Shown piece after piece: positions 7,867-17,301 of a stretch of 64,000 nt of DNA. Numbering within the stretch: the first letter of the stretch is position 1; each line of letters begins with the position of its first letter. The notes beneath the pieces are model-generated. The model was given only the letters and a program-made list of their open reading frames with translations. It was not told the origin of the DNA and ran no database searches. This DNA is from an uncultured Oscillospiraceae bacterium. GTDB lineage: Bacteria > Bacillota > Clostridia > Oscillospirales > Acutalibacteraceae. The stretch is taken from positions 1 through 64,000 of the forward strand of contig CASFRX010000069.1 of NCBI GenBank assembly GCA_949297075.1, read 5' to 3'. A program made the position numbers and the translations under genes.

Positions 7867-10491
7867 ATGGCTGAATTATCACCAATGATGAAGCAATATT
7901 TTGAAATAAAGAAGAACTATGAGGATACTATTCTCATGTTCAGGCTTGGCGATTTTTACGAAATGTTTTTCGAGGATGCCAAAATTGTTTCTTCCGAGCT
8001 GGAGCTTGTTCTTACGGGACGAGACTGCGGTCAGGAGGAGCGTGCTCCAATGTGCGGTGTGCCTTTCCACAGCGCAGACAGCTATATTGCTCGACTTGTC
8101 GCAAAGGGATATAAGGTCGCCATCTGCGAGCAGATGGAAGACCCGTCAACTGCCAAGGGTATAGTGCGGCGTGATGTTGTGCGTATTGTAACCCCCGGCA
8201 CCGTTATCGAAAGCAATATGCTTGACGAAGCTAAGAATAATTTTCTGTGTTCTTTATTTTACCGTGAAAACCACGCAGGTATTTGTTTTGCCGATGTTTC
8301 AACGGGCGCAATGCATTTGACGGAAATTCAGGGAGATGCCCTTGAAACCAAAATAGTTAATGAGCTTGGCCGCTTTATGCCAAGCGAAATCTTAATCAAC
8401 CGTGAAGCGGCGAAGCTTGCGGCGGTGCGTGGCTTTATAACTGAAAAGAGCAATGCGCTAACAGAAACTCTTGAAGACGATTATCTGCCGCTCAACGACG
8501 CCGACGGAATTATATGCTCTCAGTTTAAGTGCTCATCTGCTGATGAAATCGCTGTGGGCATAAGCGCTCAGGCTATGCTTGCGGCAGGAATATGTATAAA
8601 ATACCTTCGTGATGTTCAGCGAAGCGATCTGTCAAACATCCGTTTGCTGGATTATTACAGCGAAAGCGGCTTTATGAAGCTGGATTATTCCTCCCGACGC
8701 AGCCTTGAACTGACTAAAACCATGCGTTCAAACGATAAAAAAGGCTCTTTGCTTTGGGTGCTTGATAAGACCAACACCGCTATGGGCAAGCGTGAAATTA
8801 AAGCTTGGCTTGAACGCCCGCTTACCAATCCGGCGAAGATTATCGGCCGCCAAAATGCCGTTGAGGAGCTGGCTCAAAACGGTATGCTCTGCGATGCTGT
8901 TGCCGCTTCTTTAAGCGGAATAAACGATTTGGAGCGAATTATAACAAGAATTTCCTACGGTACGGCAAATGCAAAGGAGCTTCGCTCTTTGAGCGCCGCA
9001 ATACATAAGCTGCCGCAGGTCAAAGAAACCATAGCAGGCTGCCGTTCAGCATTGCTATGCGAAATCAGAGCCGCCATTGATACCTTGGAGGATATTTCCT
9101 CCATGATTGATGCGGCGATTGTGGAAGACCCTCCCTTTTCCGTGCGTGAGGGCGAAATGATAAATGACGGATTTAATGCTGAGCTGGACGAGCTTCGTTC
9201 CCTTGTAAATGACGGCAAGGGCTATCTTGCAGGCATACAACAGCGTGAGCAGGACAGAACAGGTATTAAAAAGCTTAAAATAGGCTATAACCGAGTTTTC
9301 GGATATTATATAGAGGTTTCAAACTCTTTCAAAGAGCTTGTGCCGGATGATTATATACGCAAGCAGACCCTTGCAAACTGCGAGCGCTACATTACTCAGG
9401 AATTAAAAGAGCTGGAGGCGAAGGTGCTCGGTGCACAGGGGCGCATCGTCCAGCTCGAATACGAAATTTTTTCACAGGTGCGTACAAAAACTGCCGAGCA
9501 GCTCGGCAGAGTTCAGCGCACAGCTTCAGCTGTTGCAAAGCTTGATGTTTTGCGTTCCTTTGCCGCTGTCGCAATGGAAAACGGCTATGTAAGACCGCAG
9601 ATTTCGGCAGATTCCGTAATTGAAATCACTGACGGAAGGCATCCCGTTGTTGAAAAAATGCTCAAAGGCGCTCCCTTTGTGCCTAACGATACCAAGCTTG
9701 ACTGCGGCGACAACCGCTGTGCAATAATCACGGGACCGAATATGGCAGGTAAATCTACCTATATGCGCCAAAATGCGATTATTGTCATCATGGCGCAAAT
9801 CGGCTCTTTTGTTCCTGCCCGCAGTGCGTCAATCGGTGTTGTAGACAGCGTTTTTACTCGCGTAGGCGCTTCTGATGACCTTTCCGCAGGTCAGTCCACC
9901 TTCATGGTGGAAATGAATGAGGTTGCATATATCCTCAAAAACGCAACCTCCAAAAGCCTTATTATTTTCGATGAAATCGGAAGAGGAACATCAACTTATG
10001 ACGGCATGAGCATTGCAAGAGCCGTTCTTGAGTTTGCCGCAGATAAAAAAAAGCTTGGCGCAAAAACCCTTTTTGCAACCCATTATCATGAGCTGACCGA
10101 GCTTGAAAACACTGTTGAGGGTGTTAAAAACTACAATATTTCCGTAAAAAAACGAGGCGATGAAATAACATTTCTGCGCCGAATAGTCCGTGGCTGTGCA
10201 GACGGCAGCTACGGAGTGGATGTTGCAAAGCTTGCCGGTGTGCCGGATAGCGTTGTCAAGCGCGCCCGCAAGATTTTGAAAGACCTCGAAAGCCGTGATA
10301 TGCACACTGCCGCACCCAATTTCTTCAGCAGCGTTGAAGCTCCTGCACAGGAAGAAATGCAGATTTCTTTTGCCGGCAGTACAGGCAACGAAATTGTTGA
10401 AGAACTAAAAAATCTCGATATAAATACGCTCACTCCTATTGAAGCAATGACCTTGCTTTATAAGTATGCTCAAAAGGCAAAAGAGATTTGA
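7867..10491 (+). CDS. mutS: DNA mismatch repair protein MutS
   Basis: An 874-residue MutS1 protein that binds mismatches and small loops and recruits MutL. The N-terminal mismatch-binding domain has the Phe-x-Glu motif in GDFYEMFFED. The C-terminal ABC-type ATPase shows GPNMAGKST (about residue 622), DEIGRGTST and the final helix-turn-helix. An in-frame ATG exists at 7852, but AGGAG at 7854-7858 lies between it and the ATG at 7867 at ideal spacing, so I use 7867. mutL follows after 33 bases. Confidence 0.96.
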   Translation: MAELSPMMKQYFEIKKNYEDTILMFRLGDFYEMFFEDAKIVSSELELVLTGRDCGQEERAPMCGVPFHSADSYIARLVAKGYKVAICEQMEDPSTAKGIVRRDVVRIVTPGTVIESNMLDEAKNNFLCSLFYRENHAGICFADVSTGAMHLTEIQGDALETKIVNELGRFMPSEILINREAAKLAAVRGFITEKSNALTETLEDDYLPLNDADGIICSQFKCSSADEIAVGISAQAMLAAGICIKYLRDVQRSDLSNIRLLDYYSESGFMKLDYSSRRSLELTKTMRSNDKKGSLLWVLDKTNTAMGKREIKAWLERPLTNPAKIIGRQNAVEELAQNGMLCDAVAASLSGINDLERIITRISYGTANAKELRSLSAAIHKLPQVKETIAGCRSALLCEIRAAIDTLEDISSMIDAAIVEDPPFSVREGEMINDGFNAELDELRSLVNDGKGYLAGIQQREQDRTGIKKLKIGYNRVFGYYIEVSNSFKELVPDDYIRKQTLANCERYITQELKELEAKVLGAQGRIVQLEYEIFSQVRTKTAEQLGRVQRTASAVAKLDVLRSFAAVAMENGYVRPQISADSVIEITDGRHPVVEKMLKGAPFVPNDTKLDCGDNRCAIITGPNMAGKSTYMRQNAIIVIMAQIGSFVPARSASIGVVDSVFTRVGASDDLSAGQSTFMVEMNEVAYILKNATSKSLIIFDEIGRGTSTYDGMSIARAVLEFAADKKKLGAKTLFATHYHELTELENTVEGVKNYNISVKKRGDEITFLRRIVRGCADGSYGVDVAKLAGVPDSVVKRARKILKDLESRDMHTAAPNFFSSVEAPAQEEMQISFAGSTGNEIVEELKNLDINTLTPIEAMTLLYKYAQKAKEI

Positions 10492-10524
10492 TTTTATACT
10501 TCTGTTCAGAAAGCCGGTGATTTA

Positions 10525-12462
10525 ATGCCTAAAATTAATCTTCTCCCAAGAGAAATATATGAGCTTATTGCGGCCGGTGAGGTTGTAGAAAGACCGTCAT
10601 CAGCTGTTAAAGAGCTGCTTGAAAACAGCGTTGATGCAGGCGCAACAGCAATCACTCTTGAAATCCAGGCAGGCGGCATTAAGTATATCCGTATTACAGA
10701 TAACGGCTGCGGCATTGCCCGTGAGGATATCAAAAACGCTTTCACAGGTCATGCCACAAGCAAAAGCAGCAACGCTCTTGATTTGGACTGCGTTGCAACT
10801 CTCGGATTCAGGGGAGAAGCTTTGGCTTCCATTGCGGCTGTAAGCCGTGTTGAAATGTTCACTAAAACTGCCGAGGAGCAGGTGGGCACTCACTGCGTTG
10901 TCGAGGGCGGCAAGTTTATCAGCATTGACGATGCAGGCTGTCCTACCGGTACTACTATAGTTGTGCGTGATATTTTTTATAATGTTCCTGCCCGTATGAA
11001 ATTCCTTAAAAAAGATGTTACTGAGGCAAATTCCGTTGCAGGCGTTGCGGACAGGCTTGCTATATCTCATCCTGAGATTTCCGTTCGCTTTATCCGTGAC
11101 GGTAAGCAGACCTTGTTTTCTTCCGGGGACGGTAAGCTTATTTCAGCTATAAGCGCTGTTTACGGTGCAGAATTTGCAGGTAATCTAATACCTGCAAACG
11201 GCTCTAATTCAACGGTTAAGGTGGATGGCTATATTTCTAAGCCCCTTGCGGCAAGACCTAACCGAAATATGCAGCTGTTTTATGTTAACAACCGCATGGT
11301 GCGCACTAAAACTGCCTGTGCCGCTATTGAGGAAGCGTATAAAGGCTCTATTATGGTGGGCAAATTTCCAAGCTGTGTGCTTAATATTACCGTGCCCTTT
11401 AATTTTGTTGATGTCAACGTTCATCCTGCCAAAACAGAGGTGCGATTTGCCTCGGAAAAAGAAGTCTTTAACGCTGTTTACTATGCTGTTAAAAATGCCC
11501 TTGCCATGGATGATGAACGCCCGACGCAGAATGCGTCAAGAATAATTGAACAAAGAGTTGCAAAGCAGTTTTTCGCCGCTGTTCCCAAACAGGAGCAGCT
11601 GCATTTTTCCGAGGTTAAACCTCAGCCTAAAAGCATTTTCGTGCCTGAATCTAAAGACATAAAAGAAGAAAAGCCTTTACGGAATACGAGCTATACAGTC
11701 GAAGATGAACCGAGAAAAACTGTATTGAGGTTTGAAACTGCCGCTGAGGGCTTCGGTAATAATATAGAAGAACCTGACCTTGTTTCCGGTGCTCTCTCTA
11801 AACCTAAGACTGAAACCGTAGTTGCGCCTGCGGTCGAGCCGGCTATTCAAAAGACGAAAAAGGCTGAAGAAATAATCATAACCGAAGAAAAGCCGGAAGA
11901 AATCCGTGTTATCGGCGAGCTTTTCTCAACCTATATTCTCATCGAATCAGGCTCTGAATTGTTGTTGATTGATAAGCATGCGGCACATGAACGCATAATA
12001 TATGAAACTCTCAAGGAGCAACATTCTTCACCCGAATCACAGCTTTTGATTGCACCTGTTGCAGTTGCATTGAGCCGTGACGAATATTCCGCAGTGCTCA
12101 GCAATTTAGATTTGCTTTCCGATGCAGGCTTTGCCGTTGAAGATTTCGGCAACGGCACGGTTTTGCTCAGCGAATATCCTTACATATTGGAGGGCACTGA
12201 TTTAAAGGCTCAGCTCACGGAAATTGCAGGATATTTGGCTAAGAATATCCGTGAAATTACCACGGAGAAGCTGGATTGGATTTATCATTCATCCGCTTGC
12301 CGTGCCGCAGTCAAGGCAGGGGATAAGACAAGCGCTTACGAGCTGCAAAAGTTTGCAGAAAAGGTGCTTTCAATGCCTGATATCCGATATTGCCCACATG
12401 GCAGGCCTGTTGTTGCTAAGCTTACAAAGCGTGATGTTGAGCGTCTTTTCGGGAGGGCTTGA
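10525..12462 (+). CDS. mutL: DNA mismatch repair protein MutL
   Basis: A 645-residue GHKL ATPase and endonuclease that couples MutS to strand removal. The N-terminal ATPase has AAGEVVERP, the Asn-box in ELLENSVDAG, the DNGCGI motif and GFRGEAL. A poorly conserved acidic linker covers about residues 335-450. The C-terminal domain has DKHAAHERIIYE, the endonuclease motif of MutL proteins that lack MutH, though with Lys where Gln is usual, and CPHGRPVV near the end. The downstream miaA starts 3 bases after its stop. Confidence 0.95.
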   Translation: MPKINLLPREIYELIAAGEVVERPSSAVKELLENSVDAGATAITLEIQAGGIKYIRITDNGCGIAREDIKNAFTGHATSKSSNALDLDCVATLGFRGEALASIAAVSRVEMFTKTAEEQVGTHCVVEGGKFISIDDAGCPTGTTIVVRDIFYNVPARMKFLKKDVTEANSVAGVADRLAISHPEISVRFIRDGKQTLFSSGDGKLISAISAVYGAEFAGNLIPANGSNSTVKVDGYISKPLAARPNRNMQLFYVNNRMVRTKTACAAIEEAYKGSIMVGKFPSCVLNITVPFNFVDVNVHPAKTEVRFASEKEVFNAVYYAVKNALAMDDERPTQNASRIIEQRVAKQFFAAVPKQEQLHFSEVKPQPKSIFVPESKDIKEEKPLRNTSYTVEDEPRKTVLRFETAAEGFGNNIEEPDLVSGALSKPKTETVVAPAVEPAIQKTKKAEEIIITEEKPEEIRVIGELFSTYILIESGSELLLIDKHAAHERIIYETLKEQHSSPESQLLIAPVAVALSRDEYSAVLSNLDLLSDAGFAVEDFGNGTVLLSEYPYILEGTDLKAQLTEIAGYLAKNIREITTEKLDWIYHSSACRAAVKAGDKTSAYELQKFAEKVLSMPDIRYCPHGRPVVAKLTKRDVERLFGRA

Positions 12463-12465
12463 GCC

Positions 12466-13416
12466 ATGTGCAAAAAAATCCCTCTGATTGTTGTGGCAGG
12501 TCCTACCGCTTCGGGCAAAACTGCTTTGGGTGTTGAGCTTGCCCTGCGTTTAGGCGGCGAGGTTGTTTCCGCCGATTCTATGCAGATTTATATAGGTATG
12601 GATATTGCAAGCGCTATGCCCACAGCCGATGAAATGCAGGGTGTTCCTCATCATATGCTCGGCTTTTTAAGTCAGGGCGAGCGTTACAGCGTTGCCGCTT
12701 ATTGCCGGGATGCAAAAAAATGTATTGATGATATTATAAGCCGAGGCAAGCTGCCTATTGTTGTAGGCGGCACGGGACTTTATATAAATTCACTAATTGA
12801 TAATATAGAATATACTCAGGGCGAAACAGATTTAAACATCCGAAAATCTCTCAATGAAAAGCTTGAAAATCAGGGCATAGGCGCCTTGCTTGAAGAGCTG
12901 AAAAAAGTTGATCCGGATAGTGCCGGGCGCTTGCATGAGAACGACGCCAAGCGCATAATCCGTGCCTTGGAGTTTTATTATCAGTACGGCACTACTATCA
13001 CTCAGCAGGCGGCAGACTCTAAACTCAATCCGTCGCCTTATAATGCTTTTATAATCGGACTTAAAGCCGCTGACCGTGAGTATTTGTATAATCTGATAAA
13101 TATGCGCGTGGATATCATGGTTCAAAAGGGCTTGATTGAAGAAGCTCAAAAATGCCTTGCAGACCCAAAGACTACGGCGGCTCAGGCTATAGGACATAAG
13201 GAGCTTTTGCCCTATTTCAACGGAGAAGTTACTCTTGAGCAGGCGCTTGAGCATCTGAAACAGCAAACACGGCGCTATGCAAAGCGTCAGCTTACATGGT
13301 TCGGCAGAGATGAGCGTGTTAATTGGCTGATGATTGACGAATATGAAGAAAAAGAACAGCTTTTTTCTCAAGCAGAGAAGCTGTGCAAAGAATTTTTAAA
13401 AGGGGAGGCAGGCTAA
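12466..13416 (+). CDS. miaA: tRNA dimethylallyltransferase
   Basis: A 316-residue enzyme that transfers dimethylallyl from DMAPP to A37 of tRNAs, giving the i6A that MiaB modifies further. The P-loop GPTASGKTALG is at about residues 11-21, followed by VSADSMQIY and the VVGGTGLYINSL motif. RRYAKRQLTWFGRD marks the C-terminal tRNA-binding region. The mutS-mutL-miaA order is common in Firmicutes. The coding region almost abuts mutL upstream and the HlyD-like gene downstream. Confidence 0.95.
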   Translation: MCKKIPLIVVAGPTASGKTALGVELALRLGGEVVSADSMQIYIGMDIASAMPTADEMQGVPHHMLGFLSQGERYSVAAYCRDAKKCIDDIISRGKLPIVVGGTGLYINSLIDNIEYTQGETDLNIRKSLNEKLENQGIGALLEELKKVDPDSAGRLHENDAKRIIRALEFYYQYGTTITQQAADSKLNPSPYNAFIIGLKAADREYLYNLINMRVDIMVQKGLIEEAQKCLADPKTTAAQAIGHKELLPYFNGEVTLEQALEHLKQQTRRYAKRQLTWFGRDERVNWLMIDEYEEKEQLFSQAEKLCKEFLKGEAG

Positions 13417-13417
13417 A

Positions 13418-14665
13418 GTGGATGAAAGCAAAAAGGCGATGCTGAAAAAAATAGGCGTAACCGCATTGGCGCTCTTTTTCATTTTTTATGTTGTGCGTGA
13501 GGTTTACCGAATTTCCTTTGATAAGGTTGAAACGGTCATGGCTGTTGAAACTCAGGTTAATAACAGCCTGTTCACAAAAGGCTTTTTCATAAGGGAAGAG
13601 GAGTATATCATCAATTCCGCAAGCGGCACGGTTGTGCCCGTTGCCGAGGACGGTAAAAAAGTTTCAGGCGGCGATGCCGTTGCCATGGTGTTTGGCGATG
13701 ACCAATCTGTTAACTGCTATATGCGTGCTCAAACTTTGAAAGAAGAGCTTGAACGCTACAAAAAGCTCAATTCAATAACTCCCTCGTCTGCAATAGATAA
13801 AGATGGGCTTGATTCGGCTATTGATGTCTCTGTATCCGATTTGGCGGATGCTATTAATTCGGGAGATTTAGATTCACTCAGCTCCTATTATGCCTCTCTG
13901 CGTGATTCAATAACAAAAAAACAGCTCATGTTAGGCGAGGATATTAATTTCCAAAGCATTATTGACGGCATAAATAATGAGCTTGAAATGATTGAAAAAC
14001 AAAAAATTTCTTATCAGACAATAAGCGCAAGCGGTTCGGGTTATTATATAGCGGAGGTTGACGGGTATGAATCGACCTTCGATTATTCTCAGGTTAAGAG
14101 CATTACGCCTGAGCAGGCAGACGCCCTTTTCAACCAACAAAAGGCAGAAGTGCCGGAAAATGTTATGGGTAAGCTTGTAACGGGCTTTAATTGGTATATT
14201 GTTTGTAAGCTTGAAATTAAAGATATTGCCGACCTTTCTCCTGGTTCAAAGGTTACTGTTGATTTTCCCTATTCCTCTACGCTTCCCCTTGAAGCGTGGG
14301 TAGATGCAATCAATGTTTCCGGCGCAGATACCGCCGCAGTTGTGCTGCGCTGTAATATGATGAATGAAGAGCTTGCCAATATGAGAGAAGAAGATATTGA
14401 AATTATTTTTAACTCTGTAACCGGCTTCAAAATCCCTGTCGAGGCTGTCCGAGAGGATGAGGATAGGGCGGATAAAGGAACAGAAAATGAAGGCACAAAG
14501 TATTACGGAGTTTATGTTTTGCGCTCGAATACAGTTACCTTCAAAAAAATAAATATAATCTGGTCTGATGAAAATTATGTTATCTGTGCCGATGATGAAA
14601 TAAAAATCTATGACCAGGTAGTTGTAAAGGGGAAGAATTTAAGTGACGGAAAAGCAATTAATTGA
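13418..14665 (+). CDS. HlyD-like membrane-fusion family protein
   Basis: A 415-residue protein with one N-terminal transmembrane helix (about residues 10-26) after a short basic cytoplasmic end. A biotinyl-lipoyl-like hairpin lies around 60-95, a coiled-coil stretch at about 105-190, and a beta-rich C-terminal domain. This is the layout of membrane-fusion/adaptor proteins. No transport ATPase or permease is adjacent; the neighbours are tRNA modification, YggS, SepF and DivIVA, so a role at the envelope or division site is more likely than classical export. The start is GTG with SD GGGGAGG. It overlaps yggS by 23 bases. Confidence 0.65.
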   Translation: MDESKKAMLKKIGVTALALFFIFYVVREVYRISFDKVETVMAVETQVNNSLFTKGFFIREEEYIINSASGTVVPVAEDGKKVSGGDAVAMVFGDDQSVNCYMRAQTLKEELERYKKLNSITPSSAIDKDGLDSAIDVSVSDLADAINSGDLDSLSSYYASLRDSITKKQLMLGEDINFQSIIDGINNELEMIEKQKISYQTISASGSGYYIAEVDGYESTFDYSQVKSITPEQADALFNQQKAEVPENVMGKLVTGFNWYIVCKLEIKDIADLSPGSKVTVDFPYSSTLPLEAWVDAINVSGADTAAVVLRCNMMNEELANMREEDIEIIFNSVTGFKIPVEAVREDEDRADKGTENEGTKYYGVYVLRSNTVTFKKINIIWSDENYVICADDEIKIYDQVVVKGKNLSDGKAIN

Positions 14666-15362
14666 TAAAGAGCGATTTGCGGATATTGAGTATAACCTCA
14701 GCGTAATAAGAGAGCGCATTGCCGCTGCGGCTGAAAAAAACGGCAGAAGGCCTGAAGATGTGCAGCTTATGGCGGTTACAAAAACTGTTGCGCCTGAGTA
14801 TATTAATCATGCAATAGCCTGCGGCATAGACTTAATAGGAGAAAACAAGGTTCAGGAATATTTGGGCAAAAAGCCTTTCCTCACACCTTGTGAGGCTCAT
14901 CTTATCGGACATCTGCAAACCAATAAGGTCAGGCAAATTGTGGGTGAGGTCAGCATGATTCAGTCTGTTGACAGCGTTCGTCTTGCTAAAGAAATAGGCA
15001 AGCGTTCTTTAATGGCAGGTGTAACAACCGAGGTTTTGGCTGAGATTAATGTTGGCGGAGAAGAGAGCAAAAGCGGAATTGAGTGGGATGCTGCGCCGGA
15101 AATTATTGACGAAATTTCTCAAATTGAGGGAATAAAACTGCGTGGCTTGATGTCAATACCGCCTATTTGCGAAAATTCTGCGGAAGTTAGGCGCTTTTTT
15201 TCAAAAATGAGCCGTTTGTTTGTTGACATTCAGTCAAAAAAATTAGATAATAGTATTAATATACTGTCAATGGGTATGTCGTCCGATTATGAGGATGCCA
15301 TACTTGAGGGAGCAACTCTTGTCAGAGTAGGCAGCTCCATATTCGGCAGGCGTATATATTAA
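14643..15362 (+). CDS. YggS/YlmE family pyridoxal phosphate homeostasis protein
   Basis: A 239-residue single-domain alanine-racemase-fold protein (PLPHP/PROSC) that binds PLP and affects vitamin B6 and amino acid balance without known catalysis. The PLP lysine is in MAVTKTV at about residue 43. GENKVQEYL, HLIGHLQTNKVR and the C-terminal SMGMSSDYEDAI and RVGSSIFG motifs are all intact. The GTG start lies inside the upstream gene, preceded by AAGGGGAAG. Its place before sepF matches the ylmE-sepF order in Firmicutes division clusters. Confidence 0.93.
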   Translation: MTEKQLIDKERFADIEYNLSVIRERIAAAAEKNGRRPEDVQLMAVTKTVAPEYINHAIACGIDLIGENKVQEYLGKKPFLTPCEAHLIGHLQTNKVRQIVGEVSMIQSVDSVRLAKEIGKRSLMAGVTTEVLAEINVGGEESKSGIEWDAAPEIIDEISQIEGIKLRGLMSIPPICENSAEVRRFFSKMSRLFVDIQSKKLDNSINILSMGMSSDYEDAILEGATLVRVGSSIFGRRIY

Positions 15363-15396
15363 ATCGGGATAGTATAATATAATGGAGGATACAGTA

Positions 15397-15891
15397 ATGA
15401 GTTTCAAAGACAAAATCGGTAAGTTTGTAAAAATTAACGAGGGCGATTATTACGACGATATAGATAGCGAAGAATTTGATGATTATTATGACGAAGAGGT
15501 CAAGGAGCAGGATGTTCCCGTTACTAAGAAATCTGCTTTTTCCGGCGGCTTCCGTCAGCCTGAGAAAAACAGAAGCAATGTTGTGGATTTTGATGCACAG
15601 TCGCAGCAGAAAGTTAAGCCTCAGGTGGTGCTCGCAAAGCCTGTTACACACAATGATTCAAAGGATATTGCTGACCACATCAATCAGCGCCATATGGTTA
15701 TACTCAATTTAGAGGCAACCAGCAAAGAAACAGCCCGTAGAATTTACGATTTTATTACCGGCGTAGCATATGCAAACAGAGGCAATGTTCGCAAGATTGC
15801 AAACAGCACCTTTGTTATTGTGCCTTACGGCTACGATTTCGGCGGCGAGCTTTTAGACAGCATTGAAAACGAAGGCATTTATTTCGGTTAA
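15397..15891 (+). CDS. sepF: Cell division protein SepF
   Basis: A 164-residue SepF, the cytoplasmic protein that links FtsZ filaments to the membrane. The N-terminal amphipathic helix (MSFKDKIGKFV) precedes an acidic linker (DYYDDIDSEEFDDYYDE), and the conserved C-terminal domain (about 85-164) forms the ring-making beta-sheet. An ATG at 15382 is in frame, but GGAGG at 15384-15388 directs translation to 15397. It follows yggS and precedes divIVA; ylmG and ylmH, often in this cluster, are absent. Confidence 0.92.
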   Translation: MSFKDKIGKFVKINEGDYYDDIDSEEFDDYYDEEVKEQDVPVTKKSAFSGGFRQPEKNRSNVVDFDAQSQQKVKPQVVLAKPVTHNDSKDIADHINQRHMVILNLEATSKETARRIYDFITGVAYANRGNVRKIANSTFVIVPYGYDFGGELLDSIENEGIYFG

Positions 15892-15934
15892 TTAGATTAC
15901 TAATATAACTTTTGGAAATTTGGAGGAAATATTC

Positions 15935-17287
15935 ATGTTGACACCTGCACAAATCAGAGCACACGAGTTCCAATCAGCCGGCAAAGGCAATTACCGTTCA
16001 ATAGATGTTGATGAGTTTATGGGCGAGGTTGCCGGCGCTATAGAGGCTCTCAATCAGGAGAAAAACGAATACATAAGACGCATTAACGCTCTTACCGAAA
16101 AGGTTGAAAGCTACCAGAAGGAAGAGAGCAATATCAGCGCCGCTTTGCTTACTGCACAAAAAATGTCATCAAGCATCACAGCGGAAGCTAACGCAAGCGC
16201 TCAGGCTATGCTTGACGAGGCGACACAAAAGTCGGAAGCTATGGTTAGGGAAGCTACTGCAAAATCAACAGCAATGCTCGAAGAAGCTGAGATGAGATCT
16301 GCCGCAATGATAGAGCAGGCAACAGCTGATGCGGATAATAAAATTAGCGAAGCTGCAGCTTCCGCAGAGCAGCAGCTTGCTGCGGCTGATGCAGCTGTAC
16401 GGGATAAAATGCTCAAGGCAGACAGCTATTATAAAGAAAAGGTAGCTGCGGCAGATTCAAAAAGCGCAGCGCTTATTGACCAAGCAACTGAGAAAGCTGC
16501 CGAAATCAGCAAAAAATCAGAAATCGATCAGCTTGAGCAGAATAAAATACTCGAAATGCTCAAAGCGGAAGTTAATAGTTTCCGCACAAGCCTCATTTCC
16601 TCCTATTCAAAGCATATTGAGCTGATTAAGGAAATTCCGGCTCTTGCCGCTGAAGAAGTTGCTGCAGCTGTTGCAGCTCAGCCTCAGGCAGAAGTTGCCG
16701 AAGAGCCTGCTGTTCAGGTTGAAGAGGCAGCAGAAGAGCCCGCTAAGGAAGAGACTGTTGAAGCAGAAGAAACCGAGAAGATTGAAGAAACTGTAGAAGA
16801 CGATGAAGAAGAAACAGTCGTTGAAGCTGAAGAGGATGAAGAAGTCGAAGAGCTTGAAGAAGAATCTGATGCAGTCGAAAAATCTGTTGCAGAAGAAGTG
16901 AAATCATCTGAAGATGCAGAAGAAATTGAAGAATCAGACGACGAAGATGATAGCGATGACGACGAAGATGACGAAGATGACGAAGATGACAGAGATGACG
17001 ATTTTGACGACATCTTCTCAGGCGATGATGAATCTGATGACGATGCGGAAAATATGATAAATTCTTTGTTTGAAGATTATGATGAGGACGAAGATAAGGG
17101 CTTCAGCATTGCAGAAGAGCTTGCGGACGGCGAAGATTTCACCGATTATGAAGTAGAAGATGTTGAAGTTGTTGATTCCGCTACCAATGTTTCCAAAAAC
17201 GGAACAGTTTATGAGGTAGTAGATGATATTGACGAAGAGGACGACGAGGAGGAATCTTTCTTCCGTGGCTTCTTCAAAAAAAAGTAA
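15935..17287 (+). CDS. divIVA: DivIVA-domain protein with long acidic C-terminus
   Basis: A 450-residue protein. Residues 1-60 match the DivIVA membrane-curvature domain (LTPAQIRAHEF then YRSIDVDEFMGEV). A long Ala/Glu/Lys coiled coil with heptad-like EATQKSEAM repeats spans about 60-225. From about 245 the protein is almost wholly Glu/Asp/Val low-complexity sequence, ending in a basic FFRGFFKKK tail. DivIVA proteins mark poles and septa. The start is ATG at 15935 with GGAGG upstream; the TTG at 15920 contains the SD and is rejected. The acidic half is much longer than in typical DivIVA. Confidence 0.82.
   Translation: MLTPAQIRAHEFQSAGKGNYRSIDVDEFMGEVAGAIEALNQEKNEYIRRINALTEKVESYQKEESNISAALLTAQKMSSSITAEANASAQAMLDEATQKSEAMVREATAKSTAMLEEAEMRSAAMIEQATADADNKISEAAASAEQQLAAADAAVRDKMLKADSYYKEKVAAADSKSAALIDQATEKAAEISKKSEIDQLEQNKILEMLKAEVNSFRTSLISSYSKHIELIKEIPALAAEEVAAAVAAQPQAEVAEEPAVQVEEAAEEPAKEETVEAEETEKIEETVEDDEEETVVEAEEDEEVEELEEESDAVEKSVAEEVKSSEDAEEIEESDDEDDSDDDEDDEDDEDDRDDDFDDIFSGDDESDDDAENMINSLFEDYDEDEDKGFSIAEELADGEDFTDYEVEDVEVVDSATNVSKNGTVYEVVDDIDEEDDEEESFFRGFFKKK
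16961..16987 (+). repeat. Three tandem copies of a 9-bp repeat in divIVA
   Basis: GACGAAGAT occurs three times without interruption, encoding Asp-Glu-Asp units in the acidic tail, and degenerate copies flank it. Because the unit is a multiple of three, slippage would change tail length without shifting frame. Confidence 0.75.
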
Positions 17288-17301
17288 ACGGAGGCTGATT
17301 G

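Noticed and set aside
16714-17013. Serine-run open frame antisense to the divIVA acidic tail
   Set aside because: The serine runs are just the complement of GAA/GAT repeats; an artefact of low complexity.
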